Assembly: GCF_000737335.2 (NCBI RefSeq)
Contig: NZ_JMCC02000052.1
Coordinates: 1 to 64,000, forward strand
Length of the DNA stretch: 64,000 nucleotides
DNA from: Enhygromyxa salina
GTDB lineage: Bacteria > Myxococcota_A > Polyangia > Nannocystales > Nannocystaceae
Direction: 5' to 3'
Shown here: piece by piece, positions 44,201-52,287 of the stretch
How the letters are laid out: each line of letters begins with the position of its first letter
How positions within the stretch are numbered: the stretch's first letter is position 1
Made by a program: the position numbers and the translations under genes
The notes under the pieces: generated by a model
Seen by the model: the letters and a program-made list of their open reading frames with translations, nothing else
The model's database searches: none
What the model was told of the DNA's origin: nothing

Positions 44201-47200
44201 CATCGCGCTTGGGAGCCCCGACGCGGTCGGCTACTTCGGGGTCCCGGTCCCGATCGCGTGTCGGGTCAACGCCAGCGACACCCCGCGGGTGTTGGCGCGT
44301 CGCTCCCAAGGCCAGCTGCGTCGCGCGATGGACTCGCCGGGCTTGCCGGTCTCGCTCTCGGCCTCGCTCGAGCGCGCGCTTGGCTGTGTCCCGGGCGTGC
44401 CGCTGTTGCAGGTGCTGTTCAACGTGCTGCCAGCCAACGAGCACGCGCGCGGGGCCAGCTTGCGGCGGCTGCCGATCGGCCCGGTCTCGATGGACATCGA
44501 TCTGTCGCTGTCGCTGGTCCGCGGGCCGCAAGGCGGCGCGATCGAGCTGCACCATCGCGCCGACGTGCTCGATCGCGAGGGGTCACGGCAGTTCGTAGAA
44601 GCCTACGTCGAGCTGCTCTCGACGCTCGCGCGCGACGTCGACACTCCACTGTCGCACCACGCGTGGCCAACCTGCTGTCCGGCCGCGCCAACCCGCCGTC
44701 GGATCGCGCTGGCGGCCACCTTCACCGCCGAGCCAATGATCCCGATCATCGTGGGCTGGGGCCGGCTGTTCGAGATCCCCTTCGAGGTCGAGCCCGAGCC
44801 CTACGCCCAGGTCATCCAGCCGCTGCTCGATCCGGCCAGCGCGCTGCGGTCCGAGGACGTCGTCGCGCGGGTGCTGTTGGTCCGGCTCGTCGACGTGTTC
44901 CGAGCCCGCGACGTCCCGCCCGGGCTCGATGACTATCGCGACTGGTGCGCGGACCTGCTCGACGCGGTCCGCGAGGCCGCCAGCGCGGGCTTGATGATCA
45001 TCGGGCTGCCGCCGTCCGACGCGTCCGAAGATCTGCTCGAGCTCGAGCGCGAGCTCGGCGAGGGCCTCGCCGCGATCTCGGGCGTGCGGGTGCTCGGGCC
45101 CCAGGCCATGCTCGCGGCGCTGCGGGTCGACGCGCTGTTCGACACCCAGGCCGACGCCCTGGCCCATGTGCCGTTCACGAGCCCGGCCTACGCCGCGTTC
45201 GCAACCGCCATCGTCCGCGAGCTGTGGCGCCACGATCGTCAGCTGCTCAAGCTGGTGGCGGTCGACGCCGACAACACCTTGTGGTCTGGGGTCGTTGGCG
45301 AGGACGGACCGGCGGGCCTCGACCCCGCACCGTTCGCGTCGCTGCATCAGCGCCTGCGCGAGTGTCGGGCCGCTGGCGTGTTGTTGGCGATCGTCAGCAA
45401 CAACGATCCCGATCTGGTCCGCGCCGCGCTCGAGCGGCCGGAGCTGCCCAACGCCGAAGACTTCATTGCGATCGAGGGCGGCTGGGACAGCAAGGCCGCG
45501 CGCCTGATCAACCTGGCCGAGCGCTTGTCACTGGGCGTCGACAGCTTCTGCTTCCTCGACGACAACGAGGTCGAGGTCGCGGCGATGCGCGACGCCTGCC
45601 CCGAAGCGCTGGCGTTCGTGCTGCCCAAGCGCCAGCTCGCGGTCGCCAGTAAAGACGCAGCTGGGTCCGGGGCGGGCTTCGTCGAGCGGCTGTGGGCGCT
45701 CGATGTCGACGCGCGCACCCAAGCGGATCTCGAGCGACCCCGTCGCTACGCCGAAGAGCGCGCGCGTCGGTCCTCGCGGCGGGCGGGTCAAGGTCACCTC
45801 GAATTCGTGCGCAGCCTCGAGCTGTCCGTGGTCGCGCGGCCGGTCGAGCGTCACCTCGAGCGCGCCGCCCAGCTGAGCGCGCGCACGAATCAGTTCAACC
45901 TGCGCAAGCGGCCCCGAACCGCGGACGAGCTGGCTAGCGAGATCGGGCAGCCGGACGTCCGCGCGACCGTGATCGAGGTCCACGATCGCTTTGGTGACTA
46001 CGGCATCGTGGGCCTGGTGGTCGCGCGCCTGCGCCACGTCGAGCTCGTCGTCGAGACCTTGCTGCTCAGCTGTCGGGTGCTCGGGCGCGGGGTCGAGCTC
46101 GAGCTGCTGAAGTGGCTGGCCGAGCAGGCCGACGAGCTCGGGGCCGCGACGGTGCGGTTCCTGGCCGAGCCTTCGCCGCGCAACACCCCCGCGCGTCGGT
46201 TCGTGCGGCGGGTCGGCGACGCGGGCGCTGGCGAGCTCGTCGAGGGCATCGGCGGGGGGCTCGAGCTGCGCATCGCAACCGCGGGGCTGCGCACGATCGG
46301 CCTGTCGGCGCTGCTCGAGCGGGTCGAGCACGCGGCCGGGGACTCGACCTCGCGTCGACTCGACATCGATCGTCGGTTGGAGGCCAAGCGGCTCGGGTGG
46401 ATCGCCAGCGAGCTGGTCAGCGGCGAGGACGTGCTGCGGGCGTTCGGGATCCGCTGGCTGCAGCCTGGGGTGGGGAGCGCGTCGTCGCAATCGGAGGCCG
46501 GGAGCGCGCTGGCCCGCGAGATCGCGGCGCGCATGGCCGCGCTGCTGCACCTTGGCCAGTTCGACGTCGACGCTGACTTTCTGGCCGCGGGGGCGAGCTC
46601 GCTGACCGCGGTCGAGCTGCTCGCGGATCTGCGCCGCGAGCTGGGGCTGGGGCTGACCCTCGATGACCTGGTGATCGCGCCCAGCGCCCGGGCGCTCGCC
46701 TCGGTCGCCGCGGGCACCCTCGACGCCGGGCAGCCAGCCCGCGAGGTCCCGCTGCCCGAGCGCATGGCCACCGACGCCCAGCTCGATCCCACGATCTTCC
46801 CGGCCGGGGCTGGCACCGCGGGGGCGACCTGGACAGGGACCGCGGACCGGGCCGGGATCGGAGCCGGGTTTGCAGCCGGGTACGCCGCGAGGTCGGGCTC
46901 GACGACCGCGCTGCGCCGGGTGTTGCTCACGGGCGTGACCGGCTTCGTCGGCGCGCACCTGTTGTTCGAGCTGCTGCGCCAGACCGACGCGACGGTCGTG
47001 TGTCTGATCCGAGCCCGCGACGCCGAGCATGCGTGGGAGCGCCTGCGCGCCGCGATCGAGCGGGTCGAGCTCCCGTGGAGCATGGCGCTGCGCCGCCGCG
47101 TGGAGGTTCAACCGGGCGATCTGACGGCGGCGCGGCTTGGCCTGGGTGGCGACAGCTGGCGGCGCGAGGCCGAAGAGCTCGACGCGATCTACCACTGCGG

Positions 47201-48677
47201 AGCGGCCGTCAATTTCGCCCAGCCCTACGAGCTGCAGCGCGGGCCCAACATCGAAGGCACGCGCTCGCTGATCGAGCTGGCCTGCGCCCAGCGGCCAACC
47301 GCGTTCCACTATGTCTCGACGATCGGGGTGCTGGTCGGCGCTGGCTGTCTCGCGCGGGACATGCTGGACGAAGACACGCTGCCGGGCCCGGGGGCGGCGC
47401 TGCCGATCGGCTACCAGCAGAGCAAGTGGGTGGCCGAGCGCTTGGTGCTCGAGGCCGGCGCGCGGGGGCTGCCGGTGGTCGTGTATCGGCCGGGAACGAT
47501 CGGGCCGCACTCCACGACTGGCTGCCACAACCCCGATGATCTGTTCATGCTGCTGCTGCGCGCGTCGGATCGCCTGCGCTGCCTGCCGGACATCCGCGAC
47601 GTCGACATCGCCCCGGTCGACTGGATCGTCTCGATGATCGTCGGGGTCTCGGTTGCTGGAACTGGTTCTGGTTCTGGGTATGGGCCTGGTTCGGGCTTGG
47701 GCGACACGCGCGGCCGGATCCTGCACTTGGTCAACCCCGCGCCGGTCTCGATCGCGCAGATGCACGAGTGGTACGAGCTCAGCGGCAGCGGCATGCGCAT
47801 TCGTGACTTCGAGGGCTGGCTCGACGCCGTTCGGGCCGATCTTGGCGACGACCCCAACCACCCGCTCTCGGCCCTGCGCGCGATCCTTGGCAGCGAGACC
47901 GGGCGAGAATTTTGTCGGCTCGTGAATCTCGCCCCGCGCACGGATGCCCGTCGCGCGACGCAGCTAGCGACGCAGCTCGAGCTGCCGTGTCCACCGCTGG
48001 ACGCCGCCCAAATGATCCGCTGGGATCGCAAGCTGCGGGCGGCGGGGCTGCTCGAGGATCGGCTCGACGAGGCCGGCGTCCCGGCCAGGTACATGTGGTT
48101 TCGCGAGCACTTGGTCGGCGGCGGCACCGGCCCCGACGGCGCCCGCACAACCCTCGAGCTCGACTTCCTCGCGTCGGTCACCAGCTTGCGGCAGCTGCTC
48201 GATGATCGCCGCATCGACGTCTCGGGACGGGTCCTGTGCCCGGCCCTGCACCCCGCGCCGCTGCACGTCCGCGAGGGGCACTGGTGGGTCCGGCCCAACT
48301 CCGGGCTTGGCCGCGCGAGCTCGAGCGAGGCTACGCTGATGCGGATCCGCGTCGAGTTGGTCGACGAAGACGGCCGCGAGCTGTGGCTCGAGGGGCACAA
48401 GGTCGCGCGGCCCCGGTTTGATCTGTGGCGGCAGAGCCGGACCTTCGAGCTCGAGCTGGGCGACGCGAGCGGCAGCCTGATCTCTGGCCAAGCCGAGGTC
48501 GAGGGCAAGACCTGGGTCGAGGACCAAGTCTACAGCGTCGACTTTCACCCGGACGTGCCCGAGGCCGAGCGTCGCCGCGCGCGCTTGTTGTACCTCGCGT
48601 GGCTCGGCGGCAACATCGGGCGGACCTTCTACGATCTCGCGCTGCGGCTCGGGATCTCGGTGGTGTCGGGCAAATGA
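41235..48677 (+). CDS. FAAL-carrier-C-FkbH-carrier-reductase megasynthase
   Basis: 2480 residues; GTG at 41235 chosen (GAGGG seven bases upstream; GTG at 41208 is the alternative). Domains: fatty acyl-AMP ligase ~10-590 (QYTSGSTGEPKGVMLSH; FLKRPMLWLEAISSFRGRTS marks FAAL rather than CoA ligase); carrier ~630-695 (FKLGADSVAIASM); condensation-like ~705-1150 (VAHHLVSDHA, His-motif ending DH); FkbH-type HAD ~1160-1700 (VAVDADNTLWSGVVGEDG, FCFLDDNEVE, RTNQFNLRKRP); carrier ~1755-1820 (LAAGASSLTAVELL); NAD-dependent thioester reductase ~1890-2240 (LLTGVTGFVGAHLLFELL, GYQQSKWVAERLVL); and a tail ~2300-2480 resembling the domain next to cholesterol-oxidase-type GMC proteins. Expected logic: a fatty acid is adenylated, a glyceryl unit is loaded from 1,3-bisphosphoglycerate, the two are joined, and the product is released as an aldehyde or alcohol. 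The product is inference. Confidence 0.9.
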   Translation: MSRTPQTLADLLEMRAVSHPSEGYSFLLGADADGPRAQLSYAQLYARARTVAAMLDAAGARGERVMLVFGPGLEFIVGLFACLLSGAVAVPVYPPNPSRLYKTLPLLEAIATDAQARFGLTSADLMEMTRAVAQLSEGLAKLEWLSTSDAGGASDWTASTLEPSQLAFLQYTSGSTGEPKGVMLSHANLLHNEAMIQAGFAQRSRQRVVGWLPLYHDMGLIGNVINPMWVGGSALLLSPISFLKRPMLWLEAISSFRGRTSGGPNFAYDLCVDRLAVDRVETAELENLDLSCWEVAFNGAEPVRAATMRRFAKAFAPAGLDARALFPCYGLAESTLAVTAVSVGTGPNVLHANRAALERGRAETSNADPGPTPGPTPGPAGGPNPADWVELVSSGRPLPGSEVAIVDPELLCVLDDAVVGEICVRGSHVAGGYWGRPVLSRAIFGLELVGDPSGPWLRTGDLGFMRDGELFVCGRRKDLLIVRGRNLHPHDLERAIGDAHAQVRPGCVVAFATEHDGLEEVVIIVEVRDGTPSDRYQAILSTAREVLADGFGVRPLDVLLVTPHTLPKTSSGKLRRSAAREAWLAGRLEPLAHSDGQDLAAQASQTSGPGKADQSDPPRDIVEARVLDICAEVLGHPGLTRTDDFFKLGADSVAIASMTAKLEVMLGREVTLGAVFDAPSVAGLAVWLREEGYDTTQLRARELPLTPDMHRLLRVASGAGGLPADTLYLAAAFSLRVGGTDGMDSWAETWGAGRSKSEADVVAALEVGLQAFAARHAALRTSFVLDSLDQPNVMCQRIAANVEITLEREPLAGLDEFEAVYAEQVRRPIPLDQAPLWRFVLLEHPGAEPVLCVVAHHLVSDHASFRVLVNELEADLHGDARVPGPPDDGALTRLATLELGDPGDALEAESFAGIEPLSFVNFTGRSPDAGYAAKSVFVELDPAIHAGVDALARSLGVLPAALGFAVLQLLLHRVCGVERFVVGVPVDQRIALGSPDAVGYFGVPVPIACRVNASDTPRVLARRSQGQLRRAMDSPGLPVSLSASLERALGCVPGVPLLQVLFNVLPANEHARGASLRRLPIGPVSMDIDLSLSLVRGPQGGAIELHHRADVLDREGSRQFVEAYVELLSTLARDVDTPLSHHAWPTCCPAAPTRRRIALAATFTAEPMIPIIVGWGRLFEIPFEVEPEPYAQVIQPLLDPASALRSEDVVARVLLVRLVDVFRARDVPPGLDDYRDWCADLLDAVREAASAGLMIIGLPPSDASEDLLELERELGEGLAAISGVRVLGPQAMLAALRVDALFDTQADALAHVPFTSPAYAAFATAIVRELWRHDRQLLKLVAVDADNTLWSGVVGEDGPAGLDPAPFASLHQRLRECRAAGVLLAIVSNNDPDLVRAALERPELPNAEDFIAIEGGWDSKAARLINLAERLSLGVDSFCFLDDNEVEVAAMRDACPEALAFVLPKRQLAVASKDAAGSGAGFVERLWALDVDARTQADLERPRRYAEERARRSSRRAGQGHLEFVRSLELSVVARPVERHLERAAQLSARTNQFNLRKRPRTADELASEIGQPDVRATVIEVHDRFGDYGIVGLVVARLRHVELVVETLLLSCRVLGRGVELELLKWLAEQADELGAATVRFLAEPSPRNTPARRFVRRVGDAGAGELVEGIGGGLELRIATAGLRTIGLSALLERVEHAAGDSTSRRLDIDRRLEAKRLGWIASELVSGEDVLRAFGIRWLQPGVGSASSQSEAGSALAREIAARMAALLHLGQFDVDADFLAAGASSLTAVELLADLRRELGLGLTLDDLVIAPSARALASVAAGTLDAGQPAREVPLPERMATDAQLDPTIFPAGAGTAGATWTGTADRAGIGAGFAAGYAARSGSTTALRRVLLTGVTGFVGAHLLFELLRQTDATVVCLIRARDAEHAWERLRAAIERVELPWSMALRRRVEVQPGDLTAARLGLGGDSWRREAEELDAIYHCGAAVNFAQPYELQRGPNIEGTRSLIELACAQRPTAFHYVSTIGVLVGAGCLARDMLDEDTLPGPGAALPIGYQQSKWVAERLVLEAGARGLPVVVYRPGTIGPHSTTGCHNPDDLFMLLLRASDRLRCLPDIRDVDIAPVDWIVSMIVGVSVAGTGSGSGYGPGSGLGDTRGRILHLVNPAPVSIAQMHEWYELSGSGMRIRDFEGWLDAVRADLGDDPNHPLSALRAILGSETGREFCRLVNLAPRTDARRATQLATQLELPCPPLDAAQMIRWDRKLRAAGLLEDRLDEAGVPARYMWFREHLVGGGTGPDGARTTLELDFLASVTSLRQLLDDRRIDVSGRVLCPALHPAPLHVREGHWWVRPNSGLGRASSSEATLMRIRVELVDEDGRELWLEGHKVARPRFDLWRQSRTFELELGDASGSLISGQAEVEGKTWVEDQVYSVDFHPDVPEAERRRARLLYLAWLGGNIGRTFYDLALRLGISVVSGK

Positions 48678-49804
48678 TCGCGCTTCGTCCCTTGATCGCC
48701 GACGTCGACGCGGAGCTGCGCGAGCTCCCGTTGGTGACCGACGACGGGCTCACGCTGGGCCTGACCCGGTTTCGCCGGGGTCCAAGCGATCGCAGCGTGC
48801 TGCTGATCCACGGGCTCACGACCTCGACCGACATGTTCGTGATGCCCGAGCACGACAACCTGGTCGAGTCGCTGCTCGACGCGGGCTGGGGCGACGTGTG
48901 GTCGGTCGACTGGCGCGGCAGCTTTCGCCTGCCCTACAACACCGACGCGCGCGGGTTCAACGTCGACGACGTCGCGCTCTACGATCTTCCGGCTGCGCTC
49001 GCGGCGGTGCGCCGCCACAACGGCGGTCGCCCGGTCGCCGTGATCGCGCACTGCGTCGGGGCGCTGGCGCTGAGCATGACGATCGCGGCCAAGCTCGCCG
49101 GGCCGCTCGCGGGCGTCGTCGCCAACTCGACCTTCTTGACCCCCAACTTGCCCGAGCCGTCGCGGCTCAAGCTCTCGCTGCTCCCAAGCGTGCTCGAGCG
49201 GATGCTGCCCGAGGGCTACATCCCCATGGATCTGGCCCAGGTCGGGCTGTTGTCGCGCCGCGCCGCGCTGTTTGCGGTCGCGGCGGCTGGCTCGACCTGC
49301 AAGGATCCGACCTGCCAGATGATCTCGTTCGCGTGGGGCTCCAGCCTGGGGATCGGGCCTGGGTTTGGGACCGGCAGCCGGGCCGGGGAGTCGGCGCTGT
49401 TCGAGCACCGCAACCTGCACCCTGCTACGCACGCGCGCCTGCGAGAGCTGTTTGGGCCGGCGCCGCTGAGCTTCTATGCGCACCTGCGCAAGATGGCCAG
49501 CGAGCGCGCCGTGGTCCGCCACGACCTCGCCGACGCCCGCTACGATCGCCTGCCCCGCAGCGCTCTCGATGCGCTAGACGACTGGAACACGCCCTTGCTG
49601 TTGGTCGACGGCGTGCTCAACCGGGTGTGGACGGGCTCGCTGGCGCTGTGCCACGGCTACCTCGCGGATCGTCACCCGCACATCGACGCGACGCTGATCG
49701 AGATCCCCGGCTACGGCCACCAAGACACCTTCATTGGCCGGGCCTCCGCGCTGGATGTGTACCCGCGCATGATCTCGTGGCTCGACGAACACCTGCCGCC
49801 GTGA
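48674..49804 (+). CDS. Alpha/beta hydrolase, Cys in nucleophile elbow
   Basis: 376 residues from an ATG overlapping the megasynthase stop (ATGA). The fold is clear: VLLIHGLTTSTDMF oxyanion region, VWSVDWRGSF, the nucleophile elbow VIAHCVGALAL (~125) with Cys where Ser is usual, and a late GYGHQDTF His. Similar hydrolases form the C-terminal part of fused cholesterol-oxidase-type GMC proteins, where an HCxG elbow also seems usual. The preceding megasynthase tail resembles the middle domain of those fusions. The gene is therefore likely to act on the megasynthase product (transfer, hydrolysis or condensation of the lipid). Confidence 0.82.
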   Translation: MIALRPLIADVDAELRELPLVTDDGLTLGLTRFRRGPSDRSVLLIHGLTTSTDMFVMPEHDNLVESLLDAGWGDVWSVDWRGSFRLPYNTDARGFNVDDVALYDLPAALAAVRRHNGGRPVAVIAHCVGALALSMTIAAKLAGPLAGVVANSTFLTPNLPEPSRLKLSLLPSVLERMLPEGYIPMDLAQVGLLSRRAALFAVAAAGSTCKDPTCQMISFAWGSSLGIGPGFGTGSRAGESALFEHRNLHPATHARLRELFGPAPLSFYAHLRKMASERAVVRHDLADARYDRLPRSALDALDDWNTPLLLVDGVLNRVWTGSLALCHGYLADRHPHIDATLIEIPGYGHQDTFIGRASALDVYPRMISWLDEHLPP

Positions 49805-49812
49805 CCCTGGAT

Positions 49813-50520
49813 CTACTGGGGCGCAGGTTGGTCCATCCAGGCTTGGGCAGCGCGGGTGTCGACGCCGCTGTGACGCAGCCCTGGAAACACGACCTCGGTC
49901 ATGCACTCCACGAACACCTGTCGTCGGATCGCGCGGGGGAGGCCGCCGAGCCCGTCGAGCTGATCGCCCGCGCCGGGGCCATCCGCGAACAGCTCGTTGG
50001 TGTCCAAGGTCCCGCGCAGGATCGCTGGCAGCCGCGGGCCCAGCCACGCCACGCTGCTCTGCTTGGCCTCGTGCGCCAGGTGGATCCAGCCCAGCCGCGC
50101 GTGCTGGACCTCGTCGCGGACGATCTCGTGGACGACGGCGCGGACCTGCGGATCCTCGGCGCGATCCTGGATCTGCAAGAGCAGGGCGGTGCTCAGTGAC
50201 TCGGTCACACACGACATGCTCACGATCTCGTAGAGCAGCTGCTGGCGCGGCGCGGCCAGGTCGGTACGCAGCGGCTTGGCCGGCAGCTCATTGGCGCCCG
50301 AGGGGGGACCGCCGAAGTACGCGACCAGCTCGTCGCAGCGGACCTGGTGGCGGCGCTCGTCGTCGGCCGCGGTGGTGGCGAGCTCGATGACCTGCGCGAG
50401 CGCGCCGAACTCGGCGAGCAGCTGCGCGAAGCGGGCGAAACGGGCGGCGGCCTCCAGCTCGGCGTGGGCGCGCTGTGACCACATGCGCGCGGCGTGGCGC
50501 CGACGTCGTTCCTCGATCAT
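49813..50520 (-). CDS. Ferritin-like diiron protein
   Basis: 235 residues. It has four-helix-bundle spacing of metal ligands: AELEAAARFARF, TTAADDERRHQVRCDEL (ExxRH-like), SCVTESLSTALLLQ and VRDEVQHARLGWIHL (ExxH). Two Glu and two ExxH-like pairs are the pattern of carboxylate-bridged diiron enzymes. It is the only leftward gene in the cluster: its 3' end is 8 bases from the hydrolase stop, and its 5' end faces the radical SAM operon over 82 bases, which should carry divergent promoters. An N-oxygenase, desaturase-like or hydroxylase role is possible. Confidence 0.75.
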   Translation of the reverse strand: MIEERRRRHAARMWSQRAHAELEAAARFARFAQLLAEFGALAQVIELATTAADDERRHQVRCDELVAYFGGPPSGANELPAKPLRTDLAAPRQQLLYEIVSMSCVTESLSTALLLQIQDRAEDPQVRAVVHEIVRDEVQHARLGWIHLAHEAKQSSVAWLGPRLPAILRGTLDTNELFADGPGAGDQLDGLGGLPRAIRRQVFVECMTEVVFPGLRHSGVDTRAAQAWMDQPAPQ

Positions 50521-50602
50521 GGCGAGAGTCTATCGACCGGGTGCCCGGCCTGCTGCGGGGTCCGACGACACGCGGGCCATAACTTGTTAGAGTTTTGCCT
50601 GC

Positions 50603-52279
50603 GTGCAGCGGCGAATCGTACTGGTTGCGGTGGATGCGCAGTGGCGCGATCCCAACGGGACCTTCTTCTCGTTCTCATACGGCATCGAGAAGCTGCGCGC
50701 GGCGATCGTCAGCGCCCCGGATCTGGCCGACACAGAGATCCTGCTGCTCGATCTGCTGAGCGGCGACGCGGATCACTTCTTCGAGGCCGTGCGCGCGTTC
50801 CAGCCCACGCTGGTCGGGCTCTCGACCTACGTGTGGTCGCTGAACATCTTCGCCGAGCTGACCCGGCGGCTGCGCGAGCACCAGCCAGATCTGGTGATCG
50901 TCGCGGGTGGGCCTTCGGCGCGGCGATCCGTGCTGGATCTGCCCCAGTACCACCCGCTGCGCGATCGCGTTGACGCGGTGATCCCCGGCGAGGGTGAAGA
51001 GGTCATTCGTCAGCTGGTCCGTCACCACCAGGAGCCCGACTGGCGCAAGCGGGTTGGGGGGCTGCAGTTCCCCACGCGCGGGCTGTGGCGCAGCAGCGAA
51101 GCCAGCGATCGTCCGGCGATCAACGAGTACCCCTCGCCGTATCAGCTGGACTTGGCGCCGCTGCGCAAGACCGGCTACGTCGAGACCTTTCGGGGCTGCC
51201 CGATTCACTGCGCGTTTTGCCAATGGGGCGAGCAAAAGTCCGATCGGGTCCATGACGCTAAGTACCTGCAGGCTCACCTCGAGGGTCTGCGCCGGGCCAA
51301 CGTGCCCAACGTGTTCTTTCTCGACGCCGCGTTCAACCTGAGCCCGCGCGCGTTTCGGGCCCTGGTCGCGGCCGAGGACGAGGTCGGGGTCCTCGCGGAC
51401 TCGATCGTTCACGGTCACCTGTACCCAACCTTCCTCGAGGATCACCACCTCGAATTCTTCGATCGGATCAAGCAGGTCCAAGCCAGCATCGGGATCCAGA
51501 GCTTCGACGTAGATGTGCTCGAGCGCCTGGGTCGGCCGTTCGACGTCGCGCGCTTCGAGAAGGTGCTCGGGCGCATTCGTGGCCGGCTGAACTTCGACAT
51601 CGAGCTGATCTTTGGGCTGCCCGGCGACCGGCCCGACTCGTTCCGTCGCACGGTCGAGCGCTCGCTCGAGCTCGGCGACACGGTCAAGGCGTTCAAGTGC
51701 CTGGTCCTGCCCGACGCGCTGCTCGAGCGCGCCGCGGATCTGTCGATCGAGTATGACCCGGAGACCTTTCAGATCCTCTCGTGCGAGGGCTGGACCGCCG
51801 ACGATCTCGCGCGGGAGTGGGAGTGGCTCTACGATCTCGCGTCCCAGGCCGATCGCCCGATCCTCAATGACGACTGGGTGGGCTTCGCGATCACCACCCA
51901 GACCGGCGACGCCCAGGCACATGGCGGCGATCATGCCCGCCGGGCTGACGGAGCGGGCCGGAGCATCGAGCTCACGAGCGCCAAGCTGCCAGATCCTGCG
52001 CTGAGCCAGCTGCGCGACGCGATCGCCCAGCTGGCCGCCGGCTGGGGGCTCGAGGCCGTTCGCGGCGAGCGGGGCGGCGTGTTCTTCGATCTGCACGGGC
52101 CGCAGGGCGCGGTCGTGCTCGAGGTCGTGCGCCTCGAGCAGGGCGCCCGCTACTTCGCCGAGCGCGACGGCTTGGCCTACTCGCACCGTGGCCCGGTCGA
52201 TCGGGCCAGCTCGCCGGGCTTGCGGCGGGTCATTGATCTGGTCCACGCCGAGGCGCTCAGCCTGGTGGCGGCGTCCTGA
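50603..52279 (+). CDS. B12-binding-type radical SAM enzyme
   Basis: 558 residues, GTG start. Residues ~1-150 have the cobalamin-binding-like Rossmann fold (PTLVGLSTYVWSLNIFAEL ... PDLVIVAGGPSARR ... VIPGEGEE) but without the classical DxHxxG loop. The SAM-cluster motif is FRGCPIHCAFCQWGEQKSD (~197-215). The central barrel includes IELIFGLPGDRPDSF. The C-terminal ~130 residues are unassigned. Members alkylate or rearrange unactivated carbons. It heads a five-gene operon with three PhyH-type genes and a second radical SAM gene (8-base gap to the next). Confidence 0.87.
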   Translation: MQRRIVLVAVDAQWRDPNGTFFSFSYGIEKLRAAIVSAPDLADTEILLLDLLSGDADHFFEAVRAFQPTLVGLSTYVWSLNIFAELTRRLREHQPDLVIVAGGPSARRSVLDLPQYHPLRDRVDAVIPGEGEEVIRQLVRHHQEPDWRKRVGGLQFPTRGLWRSSEASDRPAINEYPSPYQLDLAPLRKTGYVETFRGCPIHCAFCQWGEQKSDRVHDAKYLQAHLEGLRRANVPNVFFLDAAFNLSPRAFRALVAAEDEVGVLADSIVHGHLYPTFLEDHHLEFFDRIKQVQASIGIQSFDVDVLERLGRPFDVARFEKVLGRIRGRLNFDIELIFGLPGDRPDSFRRTVERSLELGDTVKAFKCLVLPDALLERAADLSIEYDPETFQILSCEGWTADDLAREWEWLYDLASQADRPILNDDWVGFAITTQTGDAQAHGGDHARRADGAGRSIELTSAKLPDPALSQLRDAIAQLAAGWGLEAVRGERGGVFFDLHGPQGAVVLEVVRLEQGARYFAERDGLAYSHRGPVDRASSPGLRRVIDLVHAEALSLVAAS

Positions 52280-52287
52280 GGTAGCCC

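Noticed and set aside
42087..44555. Minus-strand open frame (822 codons) within the megasynthase
   Set aside because: Antisense to the FAAL and condensation domains; no motif, and composition dominated by Arg/Gln/His as expected of a shadow.
45528..47861. Minus-strand open frame (777 codons) within the megasynthase
   Set aside because: Antisense to the FkbH, carrier and reductase domains; same shadow composition.
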